A stretch of DNA of 64,000 bases from assembly GCA_964646575.1 (NCBI GenBank), contig CAZYFT010000001.1:1-64000 (forward strand), given 5' to 3'. The position numbers were made by a program, and so were the translations under genes. Below are positions 16,785 to 24,851 of the stretch, piece by piece. The stretch's first letter is position 1, and each line of letters begins with the position of its first letter. The notes below the pieces were generated by a model. The model was not told where the DNA came from. It made no database searches and saw only the letters and a list, made by a program, of their open reading frames with translations. Origin of the DNA: GCA-016700035 sp964646575. GTDB taxonomy: Bacteria; Patescibacteriota; Saccharimonadia; CAILAD01; GCA-016700035.

Positions 16785-18137
16785 ATGAAGCGTTTGCGAA
16801 ATGCACTAGGGATAACTGTCGGTAAAACTACCGGCCGCTCCATGAAGTTGCTTGGTCGACATAGTACCGCACTTCCGGGGTTTGTTGCTGAGCTCATAGG
16901 AAATCAGCCGTTGGAACACTACATGCGTAAGCGTTCTTACGCAAAGACCATCTTAGTCACTGGAACGAACGGGAAGACCACCACCACCATGCTGATTGCG
17001 AGCGTGTTCCGCGAGGTCGGCTATGAAGTGGTGAATAATGGCTCTGGATCTAACTTAACTCGAGGGGTACTAACAGCGCTACTAGACGACAAGCGTCAGG
17101 GCGATGACTCGGTGCTACTTCTCGAAGTTGACGAAGCTAGCATGCCAGCAGTTTGTAAAGCTACGAAGCCGGATATTATTGTTGTATCAAATATTTTTCG
17201 AGATCAGCTAGATAGATATGGAGAAGTAGATACGACAAGAAAACTACTTGAACAAGCGCTTGGTTTTGCCACGGATGCACACCTCGTACTCTGTGCTGAT
17301 GATCCGCATGTAGCTCGATTGGGGCTAGATGAGGGCCGAGCCGTGAACTACTTTGGCCTCAATGCATCTGGAATAAGTGCCTTGCCACACGACCATGCCA
17401 GTGATGTGCCGCTTAGTCCGGTGACCGGGGCGCCTCTTGTGTACTCGCGCAGATATTTTGGACATGTTGGCGCATATAAGGCTACCGACGGGAGCTTTGC
17501 CCGACCAATTCCAGATGTATCTGTAGAGGCTATATCGCGTGGATCGCAGGCGCAAGTGGTAACGATGAAGTTGCACGGACACGACCAGCCGTTGGTAGTT
17601 CGGAGTAGTCTGGTGGGGACGTATAACACCTATAATTTGGCTGCCGCAGTGACGGTAGCAGTCACTTGTGGGCTCGATATGAAGCAAGTAACAAAAGCTT
17701 TACAGCATAAAAATACAGCCTTTGGTCGCCAAGAGACGGTGCATTTTGAGGGAAAGCGCTGTACGTTTTTGCTTATTAAAAATCCGACTGGCTTTAATCA
17801 AGTAATTCAGTCATTCTTTCAGGCGAGGACTACTAGGCCGGTTTTGATTGTAATTAATGATAATTTTGCAGATGGGAAGGATATATCTTGGCTGTGGGAT
17901 GCGGCTCTAGAAGACCTGGCTACAACCGGTCAAATTATTGTGTCGGGGTTGCGAGCTTACGATATGGCATTGCGCCTTGAGTATGCGGGTAAGAAGTGTC
18001 GAGTAATAGAAGATCCTATTCAAGCTTTACGTACTCTCTCTAAAAGTGATGCCGAAGAAGTTTTGGTATTGCCGACATATACTGCGCTCTTAGAGATGCG
18101 CAAAAAGCTCGCCCTCAAATTGGAGCATAGATTATGA
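16785..18137 (+). CDS. murT: Lipid II isoglutaminyl synthase, MurT subunit (zinc-ribbon cysteines lost)
   Basis: Mur-ligase-like subunit that activates the stem-peptide D-Glu of lipid II for amidation by GatD. P-loop TGTNGKTTTTML, central ligase domain with LLEVDEASMP, and a C-terminal DUF1727-type domain (KRCTFLLIKNPTGFNQV). The insert at about residues 205-245 keeps the family framework (GAPLVYSRRYFGHVGAY, then ARPIPDV), but the four cysteines of the usual CxxC pairs are Ser, Thr, Ala and Gly here. It overlaps gatD by 4 nt. Start chosen from the -10 spacing. Confidence 0.9.
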   Translation: MKRLRNALGITVGKTTGRSMKLLGRHSTALPGFVAELIGNQPLEHYMRKRSYAKTILVTGTNGKTTTTMLIASVFREVGYEVVNNGSGSNLTRGVLTALLDDKRQGDDSVLLLEVDEASMPAVCKATKPDIIVVSNIFRDQLDRYGEVDTTRKLLEQALGFATDAHLVLCADDPHVARLGLDEGRAVNYFGLNASGISALPHDHASDVPLSPVTGAPLVYSRRYFGHVGAYKATDGSFARPIPDVSVEAISRGSQAQVVTMKLHGHDQPLVVRSSLVGTYNTYNLAAAVTVAVTCGLDMKQVTKALQHKNTAFGRQETVHFEGKRCTFLLIKNPTGFNQVIQSFFQARTTRPVLIVINDNFADGKDISWLWDAALEDLATTGQIIVSGLRAYDMALRLEYAGKKCRVIEDPIQALRTLSKSDAEEVLVLPTYTALLEMRKKLALKLEHRL

Positions 18138-18853
18138 CGCACCCACAAAAAATCACCATTCTTTACTTGTATCCCCACGAGATGAATACCTATGGCGATT
18201 GGGGGAATGTGCTAGTTTTGCAGAAACGTTTAGAGTGGCGAGGCTACACGGTTGAGGTGGTAGAACATCGGCCCGGTGATACTCTTAAGATTGAGCCAAA
18301 CTTGATATTTTTTGGCGGCGGTCAGGACAGTGGTCAAGGTCTAATCTTACAGGATCTTGGCCGCATAGCGGATCGATTAAAAGCTTGGATTGAAGATAGC
18401 ATGCCGGTGCTGGCTATCTGTGGAGGCTATCAGCTATTGGGGCGTGAGTTTATTACATTTTCAGGCGAAGAGCTTCGAGGTGTTGGTGCGTTGCCGGTTA
18501 CCACTGTTGCTGAATCTGAACGGTTGATAGGCAATGTAGTGCTCCAAAGTGATTTGTTTGGCGAAGTAGTGGGATTTGAGAATCATTCAGGCCGCACATC
18601 TTTTCTTAATGAGGAATTGGTAGCTCTTGGGCAAGTTCAAAGGGGAGGCGGAAATAATGGCGTGGATGGGAAAGAGGGGATTATGTATAAATCAACGATT
18701 GGCACATACCTCCATGGGCCTCTGTTACCAAAAAACCCCCAAGTAGCTGACTGGCTGATTGCCAGAGCCTTGGGAGTTTCGAACAAAGAATTAGTTCAGC
18801 TACCAGACACTTTTGTTGCTCAGGCACGGGCTGCAGTAACAAGAAAAAAATAG
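18134..18853 (+). CDS. gatD: Lipid II isoglutaminyl synthase, glutamine amidotransferase subunit GatD
   Basis: Class I (triad-type) glutaminase that supplies ammonia to MurT. The nucleophile is Cys96 in AICGGYQLLG, and the catalytic His is in TYLHGPLLPKNP near residue 195. The substrate-binding loop FENHSGRT is present. Start overlaps the murT stop. With MurT it amidates peptidoglycan precursors, a trait of Gram-positive-type walls. Confidence 0.93.
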   Translation: MTHPQKITILYLYPHEMNTYGDWGNVLVLQKRLEWRGYTVEVVEHRPGDTLKIEPNLIFFGGGQDSGQGLILQDLGRIADRLKAWIEDSMPVLAICGGYQLLGREFITFSGEELRGVGALPVTTVAESERLIGNVVLQSDLFGEVVGFENHSGRTSFLNEELVALGQVQRGGGNNGVDGKEGIMYKSTIGTYLHGPLLPKNPQVADWLIARALGVSNKELVQLPDTFVAQARAAVTRKK

Positions 18854-18979
18854 CTGTGTTCGTTTGAAAAGCAGATAGGTTCATTCTCTTAACCAACTAA
18901 ACTTCTTGATATATATTGAGCTTCTGAATCTATTTCGTGTACACTAGTGAGTAAGAAAAATATTGAGGGAATCTGCCAT

Positions 18980-19690
18980 ATGCAAATCGAGTCGCTTTTT
19001 GGTTCAAAGACCCGGGTAAAATTATTGAGCCTTTTTTATAACAATCCCGAGCGTCCGTTTTATGTGCGTGAGATTACCCGCAAGATTAATGAGCAGATTA
19101 ACTCTGTACGTCGTGAGCTTCAGAATCTCCTCAATATTGGGATCGTAAAGTCTGTTAATCAGTCGAATCGGCTTTATTACGAGATAGACCCATCGTTCAA
19201 ATTTCATAGTGAGCTGATGTCGATCTTCCAGCGAATTCCCGCAAAATCTAAAGAGATACGCGAAACGAAGGAAGAAGATCAAATCCTCAAGAAAATTCAG
19301 AAGGCCGGCAATGTTAAAGTGCTCTTTCTCTCGGGTGCGTTTGTGCGTGGCAGCATGCAAAACGTTGATATCTTCATTGTGGGTGATATGAATAAGGCTA
19401 AGTTAGCTCAGGTAATTGGCGATATGGAGTCGGCTATGAATCGAGAACTCAATTACACGGCCTTCCGGTTAGAGGATTTCGATTATCGACGTAATTTGAA
19501 TGATCGATTCCTGCTCGATATGCTCGATGCTCGCAAGATTGTATTACGGGATGACCTTAAAATATTCGATAAAGCAACCAAACAGCCTGCAGATGGAGTG
19601 GAGTCAGTCAGTCCGGTACAAGTGAATGTTTCAGCGCCGCATCCAGAAATTACCACAGAAGAGGCAATTCGTATGGCGGAGTTAGGTTAG
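18980..19690 (+). CDS. HTH regulator with degenerate nucleotidyltransferase domain
   Basis: N-terminal winged helix (IESLFGSKTRVKLLSLFYNN, then VREITRKI), followed by a MNT-like fold with VLFLSGAFVRGS and NVDIFIVGD, in which the catalytic GSxxxxDxD pattern is weakened. The ATG at 18980 is preferred: a TACACT -10 at 18940 places the upstream GTG at 18947 outside or at the very edge of the mRNA, and GAGGGA at 18966 gives a ribosome site. Such proteins are transcriptional regulators of unknown ligand. It lies 7 nt before the AI-2E-type permease gene. Confidence 0.7.
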   Translation: MQIESLFGSKTRVKLLSLFYNNPERPFYVREITRKINEQINSVRRELQNLLNIGIVKSVNQSNRLYYEIDPSFKFHSELMSIFQRIPAKSKEIRETKEEDQILKKIQKAGNVKVLFLSGAFVRGSMQNVDIFIVGDMNKAKLAQVIGDMESAMNRELNYTAFRLEDFDYRRNLNDRFLLDMLDARKIVLRDDLKIFDKATKQPADGVESVSPVQVNVSAPHPEITTEEAIRMAELG

Positions 19691-19697
19691 GTTTATT

Positions 19698-20765
19698 GTG
19701 GCTGCTTCAAAACCATCTCCGACAATAACGATTCAAATCTCCTGGAAGACCATCTTTGCGATTGCTGGCTTGGTGCTCGGTGCTTGGGTTGTATACACAA
19801 TCGGCAATTTTCTGATCTTACTATTTGCAAGTATTGTGGTGGCTACTGCTCTAGCTCCATACGTGCGGTCTCTCGAAAAGAAGGGGCTGCCGCGTTGGGC
19901 GGCTGTTGCGGCAATATATCTGGCGATTTTTTTGGTACTTGGCCTGATTTTAGTTTTGGTAGTTCCAACTATCTCAAAGCAAGTGAGTGACTTGATAGAG
20001 AATTGGCCAAATATCAACCGTTCTTTGCAAGCCAGCCTTAGTCAAAACGATGCCCTGCGAGGGCTTTATGATTCCTTCACGGCGGGATCTGCTGACGGTG
20101 GGTCTATATTCTCACAGGTAGTGAACATCACCTCTGTTTTTGTGAATGGTGTAGCAACTACGGTGCTCTTCTTTGTGCTAACTTTTTACCTATTGATGAA
20201 CGGTCGGAAGCTAGCCCACTTCTTAGTGGGTCTCGTGCCGCAAGGCAAGGAGCGTGAGCGTTATGGCAGGTTAATTGCGAATATGTCTGAGCGTATGGGT
20301 TTTTGGTTTCGGGGGCAGTTTATTATCTCTCTCATGACTTTTCTTGTAGTATGGGCGGCACTTTCTTTGCTGAAGGTGGAGTATGCTTTGACCTTAGCCC
20401 TCATAACCGGAGTAGCTGAGTTCATTCCGCTCGTTGGCTCCTGGATTGGGGCAACCCCCGCAGTGCTTGTTGCCTTTGGTCAGGCGCCGATAGTGGCGTT
20501 GTTTGTGGTGATTTTCTTCTTTGCCTGGCAGTCATTTCAGGGATACATCATTAGTCCGCAAGTAATGCGTCGAGCAATTGGCGTGCCTTCAATTTTTATC
20601 CTTATTTCTGTATTAATTCTGGCAAATCTGATTGGCTTTGTCGGTGTTTTTTTGGCGGCGCCGATTGCAGCTGCTGTTGCGGTGCTTGTAGAGGAGTATG
20701 CAGAGGGTGTTCACTCGCAGCTCAAGCGGGGCTTGGCTGCTAGAAGTGGGCAACGCAAGAGCTAA
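19698..20765 (+). CDS. AI-2E family (PerM-like) membrane transporter
   Basis: 355 residues with the family order: two N-terminal TM helices, SLEKKGLPRWAAVAAIY, an amphipathic extracytoplasmic region (about 90-160), then further TM helices with the PLVGSWIGATPAVLVAF motif and GVPSIFILISVLI. GTG start, only 7 nt after the regulator gene. Members include putative autoinducer exporters and Na+/H+ antiporters; the substrate cannot be read from sequence. Confidence 0.88.
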   Translation: MAASKPSPTITIQISWKTIFAIAGLVLGAWVVYTIGNFLILLFASIVVATALAPYVRSLEKKGLPRWAAVAAIYLAIFLVLGLILVLVVPTISKQVSDLIENWPNINRSLQASLSQNDALRGLYDSFTAGSADGGSIFSQVVNITSVFVNGVATTVLFFVLTFYLLMNGRKLAHFLVGLVPQGKERERYGRLIANMSERMGFWFRGQFIISLMTFLVVWAALSLLKVEYALTLALITGVAEFIPLVGSWIGATPAVLVAFGQAPIVALFVVIFFFAWQSFQGYIISPQVMRRAIGVPSIFILISVLILANLIGFVGVFLAAPIAAAVAVLVEEYAEGVHSQLKRGLAARSGQRKS

Positions 20766-20770
20766 TCTGA

Positions 20771-20776
20771 TATACT
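20771..20776 (+). promoter_or_regulatory. Extended -10 (TGA-TATACT), leaderless
   Basis: TATACT with a TGn extension stands 7 nt before the ATG at 20784. Confidence 0.55.
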
Positions 20777-20783
20777 AGCATTC

Positions 20784-21314
20784 ATGGATATTTCACTCGG
20801 AAAAGACACAACTTTATTTTTGCACGGGCGCGACGTTACTATGGCTATTGGCCCAAGTCTCGAAATTAAAACAGATGTTTTTTTTACAACAAAAGGCACA
20901 GGACCGAAAGCTGAGGTGGGTAAGTTCTTTCAGGGGGCAGGTGAGTACGAAGTGCAAGGAGTGATGGTCGACGGTGTTTCAACTGGGAAAGGGCTGACCT
21001 CATACCATGCCATATATGATGGGGTGAGTATTGCAGCGGTCACATTACAAAAAGCCGAAGATCTAACAGATGAAATGCTAGAGCACTTGCAGCCTTCGCA
21101 TGTGCTGGTACTGTGGCTTGAAGACGGTACGGCGCAAGATGTAGCTCAGTTAATGGCCCGCTTTGACGCCTATCAGCTGATTCCGGCCCAGGTTCCGTGT
21201 GATGGTGAATCTTTGGAGAAAGAGCTGCAGCTTAAGTCTGAGGGAATTCCAAAACTGAAGCTGTCTACAAAAAATTACACGGACGGCATTCGGTTGCTTA
21301 CGACCTTAAGCTAG
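20784..21314 (+). CDS. Degenerate metallo-beta-lactamase-fold protein
   Basis: 176 residues resembling the small MBL-fold (UPF0173/COG2220-like) hydrolases. The GAGEYEVQGVMVDGVST segment and the pattern SIAAVTLQKAEDLTDEMLEHLQ match that fold. The metal-binding HxHxDH motif and the later His/Asp ligands are absent, so it is probably not a hydrolase. It may have a structural or regulatory role. Single gene from its own promoter, followed by a strong terminator. Confidence 0.5.
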   Translation: MDISLGKDTTLFLHGRDVTMAIGPSLEIKTDVFFTTKGTGPKAEVGKFFQGAGEYEVQGVMVDGVSTGKGLTSYHAIYDGVSIAAVTLQKAEDLTDEMLEHLQPSHVLVLWLEDGTAQDVAQLMARFDAYQLIPAQVPCDGESLEKELQLKSEGIPKLKLSTKNYTDGIRLLTTLS

Positions 21315-21330
21315 ATATAGATACTGTATA

Positions 21331-21366
21331 CTAAAAAACCACCCAAAGTTGCGGGTGGTTTTTTAG
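21331..21366. terminator. Bidirectional intrinsic terminator
   Basis: Perfect 14-bp inverted repeat, CTAAAAAACCACCC (21331-21344) and GGGTGGTTTTTTAG (21353-21366), loop 8 nt. It serves the MBL-like gene and the convergent rpmB. Confidence 0.9.
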
Positions 21367-21379
21367 TGAAAAAGAGTGG

Positions 21380-21598
21380 CTACGCAGTAGTGAGTTCGTC
21401 TTTGCCGAGATCTTTCGCGTGCTTCTTGAGGGTGCGAATTGTAGAGGCAGCCAACTTAACACGAACCTTCTCACCATTAATGATGAGAGTTTTCTTCTGG
21501 AGGTTTGGTTTCCAGACCTTTGGGGTGGCGCGCATAGAGTGGCTCACGTTGTGGCCAAATTGCTTACCTTTTCCTGTGATGTCGCATTTGTAAGACAT
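21380..21598 (-). CDS. rpmB: 50S ribosomal protein L28
   Basis: 72 residues beginning MSYKCDITGKGKQFGHNVSH, the typical L28 opening, with RATPKVWKPNLQ following. The ATG at 21598 is chosen because an AGGAA ribosome site lies 8 nt upstream and the promoter is just ahead; the longer in-frame start at 21658 would lie upstream of the promoter. No CxxC zinc pair beyond the single Cys is seen. Confidence 0.95.
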   Translation of the reverse strand: MSYKCDITGKGKQFGHNVSHSMRATPKVWKPNLQKKTLIINGEKVRVKLAASTIRTLKKHAKDLGKDELTTA

Positions 21599-21620
21599 AG
21601 TAAAAATTCCTAACCCAAGC

Positions 21621-21649
21621 ATAATAACAGATACAGGCCAGTTTGACAA
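21621..21649 (-). promoter_or_regulatory. Promoter of rpmB
   Basis: On the minus strand TTGTCA (21649-21644) and TATTAT (21626-21621) are 17 nt apart, with an expected start near 21614 and a short leader carrying AGGAA. Confidence 0.7.
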
Positions 21650-21672
21650 GTCTGACATAGGTCCAAAGCTGG

Positions 21673-21678
21673 TATACT
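21673..21678 (+). promoter_or_regulatory. Extended -10 of the M50 protease gene (leaderless)
   Basis: TGG-TATACT lies 6 nt upstream of the ATG at 21685. Confidence 0.6.
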
Positions 21679-21684
21679 AAACCT

Positions 21685-22305
21685 ATGAATTTCTTAGAGA
21701 TTATTAATTTACTCTTCATCTACGTGGTAGCTATCACGATCCATGAATATAGCCATGCTGCGGTGGCGCACAAGCTGGGAGATCCTACCGCGAAGCAGGA
21801 AGGGCGGTTAACGCTCAACCCTATGGCCCACATTGACCCGCTTACTACATTGGCACTGCCGGTTTTACTGATTTTAGCTGGAAGTCCAGTTATTTTTGGG
21901 GCTGCTCGGCCAGTTCCATTTACGCCATATCTGGTTCGAGGCGGTAAAAGAGGCGCTGCCTTGATTGCGTTAGCTGGCCCAGTGAGCAACTTGATCTTGG
22001 CCGCTCTGGTGGCGATAGCAATTCGCTTGGTTCCAAGTCTTGCAGCAGCTGGAAGCGGACTGCTTATTTCGATGATGACTGTGAATATTGCTCTGGCACT
22101 CTTTAATTTGCTTCCAATTCCACCTCTCGATGGATCGAGGGTGCTTTACGCTTTTGTGCCTGCGGGAATGCAAGAAGCGATGGAGCGTTTCGAGCGTACT
22201 GGCCCAATTGTGATTCTCGTAATTTTTCTCGTGGGCTATCCGTTTATTGCGCCGTACCTAGGCACGGCAACGCGGGCAATTACGCGCTTTCTTCTCGGGC
22301 TATAG
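21685..22305 (+). CDS. Site-2 protease-like M50 metallopeptidase
   Basis: Intramembrane zinc protease of 206 residues, the short rhomboid-sized M50 type without PDZ domain. Zinc-binding HEYSH lies in the first TM helix, TLNPMAHIDPL follows, and the third ligand motif FNLLPIPPLDGSRVL is in a later helix. About five TM segments. It may cleave membrane-tethered regulators or leftover signal peptides; its substrate is unknown. Confidence 0.9.
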   Translation: MNFLEIINLLFIYVVAITIHEYSHAAVAHKLGDPTAKQEGRLTLNPMAHIDPLTTLALPVLLILAGSPVIFGAARPVPFTPYLVRGGKRGAALIALAGPVSNLILAALVAIAIRLVPSLAAAGSGLLISMMTVNIALALFNLLPIPPLDGSRVLYAFVPAGMQEAMERFERTGPIVILVIFLVGYPFIAPYLGTATRAITRFLLGL

Positions 22306-22312
22306 GACTGAT

Positions 22313-22494
22313 ATACTAGATATAACCCTCGGGCGCGCGATACAAGCTTATATTTTTTCTGCTTAGAGAATAAAACGGGAGACCTAGATTGCGCTTCATC
22401 TTAGCTCGCTAGGAATGGAGTGGCTGCGGACACCCACCTGGAATTTTTGCCAGGGAAAATATTCTGCTTACCGGCGCCAAGGGGGATTTTATTT
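22313..22494 (+). ncRNA. Structured small RNA candidate, 6S-like
   Basis: An extended -10 TGA-TATACT (22313-22318) predicts a start near 22325. The RNA of about 170 nt closes on itself: CCCT (22326-22329) with GGGGG (22481-22485), GGCGC (22332-22336) with GCGCC (22474-22478), AAGC (22344-22347) with GCTT (22466-22469), and ATATTTT (22350-22356) with AAAATAT (22456-22462). Inner hairpins are CCTAG/CTAGG (22383-22413) and CCTGG/CCAGG (22437-22454). A tail ATTTTATTT follows the closing stem. Length and rod shape with interruptions fit 6S RNA; the assignment is tentative. Confidence 0.55.
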
Positions 22495-23050
22495 ACAGCT
22501 TAAAGCGCTTCTTCCATACTGTTGGCTGCGATATAGAGTCAGCTCGGAGGATATCAATGTGGGATTCTATTTGGAGGTGTTGGGCAATTTTACGGATTTG
22601 CCCGCTAATGTCATAAGGAAAGATCCAGAGTGCTGAGCTAAAACGTAAAAAACCGAGTCGTTTAAGTTCAATAAGAAACTGATTACGAGCAATTTTGTGT
22701 GACTCCGGGATTTGATAGGTGACAAAAAGCCAGCGTTTATTCCAGTTTTTTGGTGAATGAATCGAGAGAGTCGTGGGCTTATGAAGTTCGCCACGCTTCA
22801 GAAGTGCAGTGCCGCGACTGGTAATTTTATAGAGCTTCTCTGTATCGATTCGGCCCTGCGTGAGCGCTCCTTGGCGCGAAAGGATGGCTAGAGTGTCTTT
22901 GATGCGGGCTCGTGGTGCGCGGGCAGTATTCCAACTAAAAAGCTCTAAAAGTGCCTTGTCTTCCAGTAGCGAAGTTTCGGTAGCGACGCCTTTTTGAGCA
23001 ACTTTTTTAAGCAGTTCCTGGGATTTAGATATTTTTTTCATATTTGTCAT
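22493..23050 (-). CDS. PaaX-like / Cas2-fold-like transcriptional regulator
   Basis: 185 residues. The N-terminal half (about 1-90) looks like a winged helix (ARIKDTLAILSRQGALTQ). The C-terminal half has the PaaX hallmark KRWLFVTYQIPESHKIARNQ and ALWIFPYDISGQI, a ferredoxin-like fold related to Cas2. No CRISPR or cas gene is nearby. Its start codon lies in a perfect 16-bp palindrome, suggesting autoregulation. Another ATG is available 9 nt downstream. Confidence 0.7.
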   Translation of the reverse strand: MTNMKKISKSQELLKKVAQKGVATETSLLEDKALLELFSWNTARAPRARIKDTLAILSRQGALTQGRIDTEKLYKITSRGTALLKRGELHKPTTLSIHSPKNWNKRWLFVTYQIPESHKIARNQFLIELKRLGFLRFSSALWIFPYDISGQIRKIAQHLQIESHIDILRADSISQPTVWKKRFKL

Positions 23051-23062
23051 GCTTAAGCATGA
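23047..23062. promoter_or_regulatory. 16-bp palindrome over the PaaX-like gene start
   Basis: TCATGCTTAAGCATGA is a perfect palindrome covering the start codon of the regulator. It also lies 40 nt upstream of the tRNA-Pro promoter. A likely operator for self-repression. Confidence 0.5.
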
Positions 23063-23101
23063 TTATTATGTATAGAGTACTGATAAGTCAACCTGGTTTG
23101 A

Positions 23102-23107
23102 TACAAT
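23102..23107 (+). promoter_or_regulatory. Extended -10 of tRNA-Pro
   Basis: TGA-TACAAT stands 8 nt before the first base of the tRNA. Confidence 0.55.
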
Positions 23108-23115
23108 ACAGAGAG

Positions 23116-23192
23116 CGGGGTGTGGCGCAGTTGGCTAGCGCGTACGGCTGGGGGCCGTGAGGTCGCAGGTTCGAGTCCTGTCACCCCGACCA
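23116..23192 (+). tRNA. tRNA-Pro (GGG)
   Basis: 77-nt cloverleaf: acceptor CGGGGTG/CACCCCG with the C1-G72 pair typical of tRNA-Pro, anticodon loop CTGGGGG giving anticodon GGG, T-loop TTCGAGT and encoded CCA. Confidence 0.93.
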
Positions 23193-23222
23193 GGTTTTAT
23201 TTGCTACAATAAGTACATATCT

Positions 23223-23636
23223 ATGTCAGAAACCTCAGTTTTTACAAAAATTCGTCAAGGTGAACTACCAGGAGAGATTATCTATCAGGATGAGCGGGTA
23301 TTTGTCATCATGACGATTGCCCCGCATAACCCCGGGCATTGCTTAGTTATACCTGTTGATGAAATCGGAAACTTTGAAGAAGTGCCAGAAAATCTCTACT
23401 TGCACCTGATGAGGGTGGCGCAGCAGTTGGCCAGGCTTCAGCGTAAAATCTACATGTCCCCTAAGGTGGCGATGGCTGCAGTTGGGATGTCAGTTGATCA
23501 TACTCATATTCATGTTTTTCCTCTCTATGCAGAAAAAGATATGGATCCGGATGGAGCCAAACATCCGCCATCTGAAGAAATAACTGTAGAGGCAGAAAAA
23601 TTACGAGCAGCCTTGTTGGAGCATCCAATAGTATGA
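23223..23636 (+). CDS. HIT-family nucleotide hydrolase/transferase
   Basis: 137 residues. FTKIRQGELPGEIIYQDE opens the HIT fold, and the histidine triad is HTHIHVF near the C-terminus (about residue 98). It binds and hydrolyses nucleoside phosphoramidates or dinucleotides; substrate unknown. The start at 23223 is used because earlier in-frame codons lie inside tRNA-Pro. It overlaps uppP by 4 nt. Confidence 0.9.
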   Translation: MSETSVFTKIRQGELPGEIIYQDERVFVIMTIAPHNPGHCLVIPVDEIGNFEEVPENLYLHLMRVAQQLARLQRKIYMSPKVAMAAVGMSVDHTHIHVFPLYAEKDMDPDGAKHPPSEEITVEAEKLRAALLEHPIV

Positions 23637-24412
23637 TCTGGGCCTTTTTACTTGGCATTGTTCAGGCAATTACGGAATTTCTACCGATTTCTTCAAGTGC
23701 ACATCTCCTCATTACCCCTTGGCTGTTCGACTTTCCGCGCCAGGGCTTGGCCTTTGATGCAGCCTTACATCTCGGCACTTCACTAGCGCTCCTTTTGTTC
23801 TTTTGGCGTGATTTTTGGGGAATGATTCAGAAGAGAGATAAATTTTTGTGGTACATCCTGATTGCCTCCATTCCAGGTGCAGCCATTGGCTTCTTTGGAG
23901 ATAAGCTTATCGAACAATATCTGCATGAGGGGAGCCTCGCTATCCTGATTGCGGCTATCGGCATGATTTTGATGACGGGTGTGATTTGGTATGTAGATGC
24001 TACGGCCAAACTTAAGAAAGACCTTACGCAAATGACACGTAAAGAAGCGTTTTGGGTCGGGTTGGCGCAAGCTTTGGCGCTCATTCCAGGCATGTCGCGG
24101 TCTGGGGCTACGATTGCTGCTGGATTAGCTGCAGGGTACACTCGAGAGGCTGCGGCTCGTTTTAGCTTTTTAATCGGTACGCCTATTGCTTTGGGAGCGG
24201 GGCTGTATAAGGCTACCGACATTATCCAGGCACAACCATCAAGCTCGGAGGTTATGCAGCTGATAATCGGGGTTGTTACAGCGGCGATTCTTGGGTTTGC
24301 GGTGATTCGGTGGCTCCTTGGGTACGTGCAGAAGCATAGCCTGCGAGTGTTCCTAATCTACCGCTTGGTATTTGCTAGTACAGTGATAATTATTTGGTTA
24401 CTGCGCTCATGA
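23633..24412 (+). CDS. uppP: Undecaprenyl-diphosphatase
   Basis: BacA/UppP membrane enzyme that recycles undecaprenyl diphosphate for peptidoglycan and polysaccharide synthesis. The two conserved motifs are visible: QAITEFLPISSSAHL near the N-terminus and the PGMSRSGATI motif near residue 155. 259 residues with about seven or eight TM helices. It sits in a tight HIT-uppP-RNase H operon with ATGA overlaps. Confidence 0.96.
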   Translation: MIWAFLLGIVQAITEFLPISSSAHLLITPWLFDFPRQGLAFDAALHLGTSLALLLFFWRDFWGMIQKRDKFLWYILIASIPGAAIGFFGDKLIEQYLHEGSLAILIAAIGMILMTGVIWYVDATAKLKKDLTQMTRKEAFWVGLAQALALIPGMSRSGATIAAGLAAGYTREAAARFSFLIGTPIALGAGLYKATDIIQAQPSSSEVMQLIIGVVTAAILGFAVIRWLLGYVQKHSLRVFLIYRLVFASTVIIIWLLRS

Positions 24413-24813
24413 CAGGACGTGTGCGTATTCACGGCGACGGTGGCTCTCGAGGCAATCCAGGCCCAGCTGCAGGCGCTGCCGTCTTGCTTAGTGTTGATGG
24501 TCAAGTGCTTGAAAAGCGAGCGGAGTATATGGGGGTAGCCACCAATAATCAGGCTGAATATCTAGCAGTCGAGCTTGGGCTGCAGGCAATGCATGACCTG
24601 AAGATCTCAGAGGCCGATTTTTATTTAGATAGTCAGCTGGTGGTTCGGCAACTTAATGGCCAGTATAAGGTGAAGCACCCTGACATGAAGGCGGCGTTTA
24701 ATCGGGTCCAGGAGCTCAAGCAGGGGTTGGATGTGACTTTTACGCATGTGTTGCGGGCGCAGAATACCATAGCCGATACGGCGGTTAACGAATGCTTGGA
24801 TGCTCACGCCTAG
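24409..24813 (+). CDS. Ribonuclease HI-like protein
   Basis: 134 residues. RNase H fold with catalytic acidic residues in IHGDGGSRGNPGPAA (Asp), NNQAEYLAVELGL (Glu), YLDSQLVV (Asp) and a late NTIADTAVNE (Asp). It degrades the RNA strand of RNA-DNA hybrids. The start at 24409 overlaps the uppP stop; a further upstream ATG is possible but overlaps more. Confidence 0.88.
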   Translation: MTGRVRIHGDGGSRGNPGPAAGAAVLLSVDGQVLEKRAEYMGVATNNQAEYLAVELGLQAMHDLKISEADFYLDSQLVVRQLNGQYKVKHPDMKAAFNRVQELKQGLDVTFTHVLRAQNTIADTAVNECLDAHA

Positions 24814-24851
24814 AATATAGACATTTCTTGTAAAATCTTGTAAAATAATAT

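Noticed and set aside
22320..22490. SRP RNA in the gap before the PaaX-like gene
   Set aside because: The conserved SRP domain IV loop (GGAA and AGCAG elements in the proper stem) is not present on either strand.
22493..23050. Possible Cas2/CRISPR association of the PaaX-like protein
   Set aside because: No repeat array or other cas gene occurs in the window; the winged-helix N-terminus and PaaX-type motif fit a regulator better.
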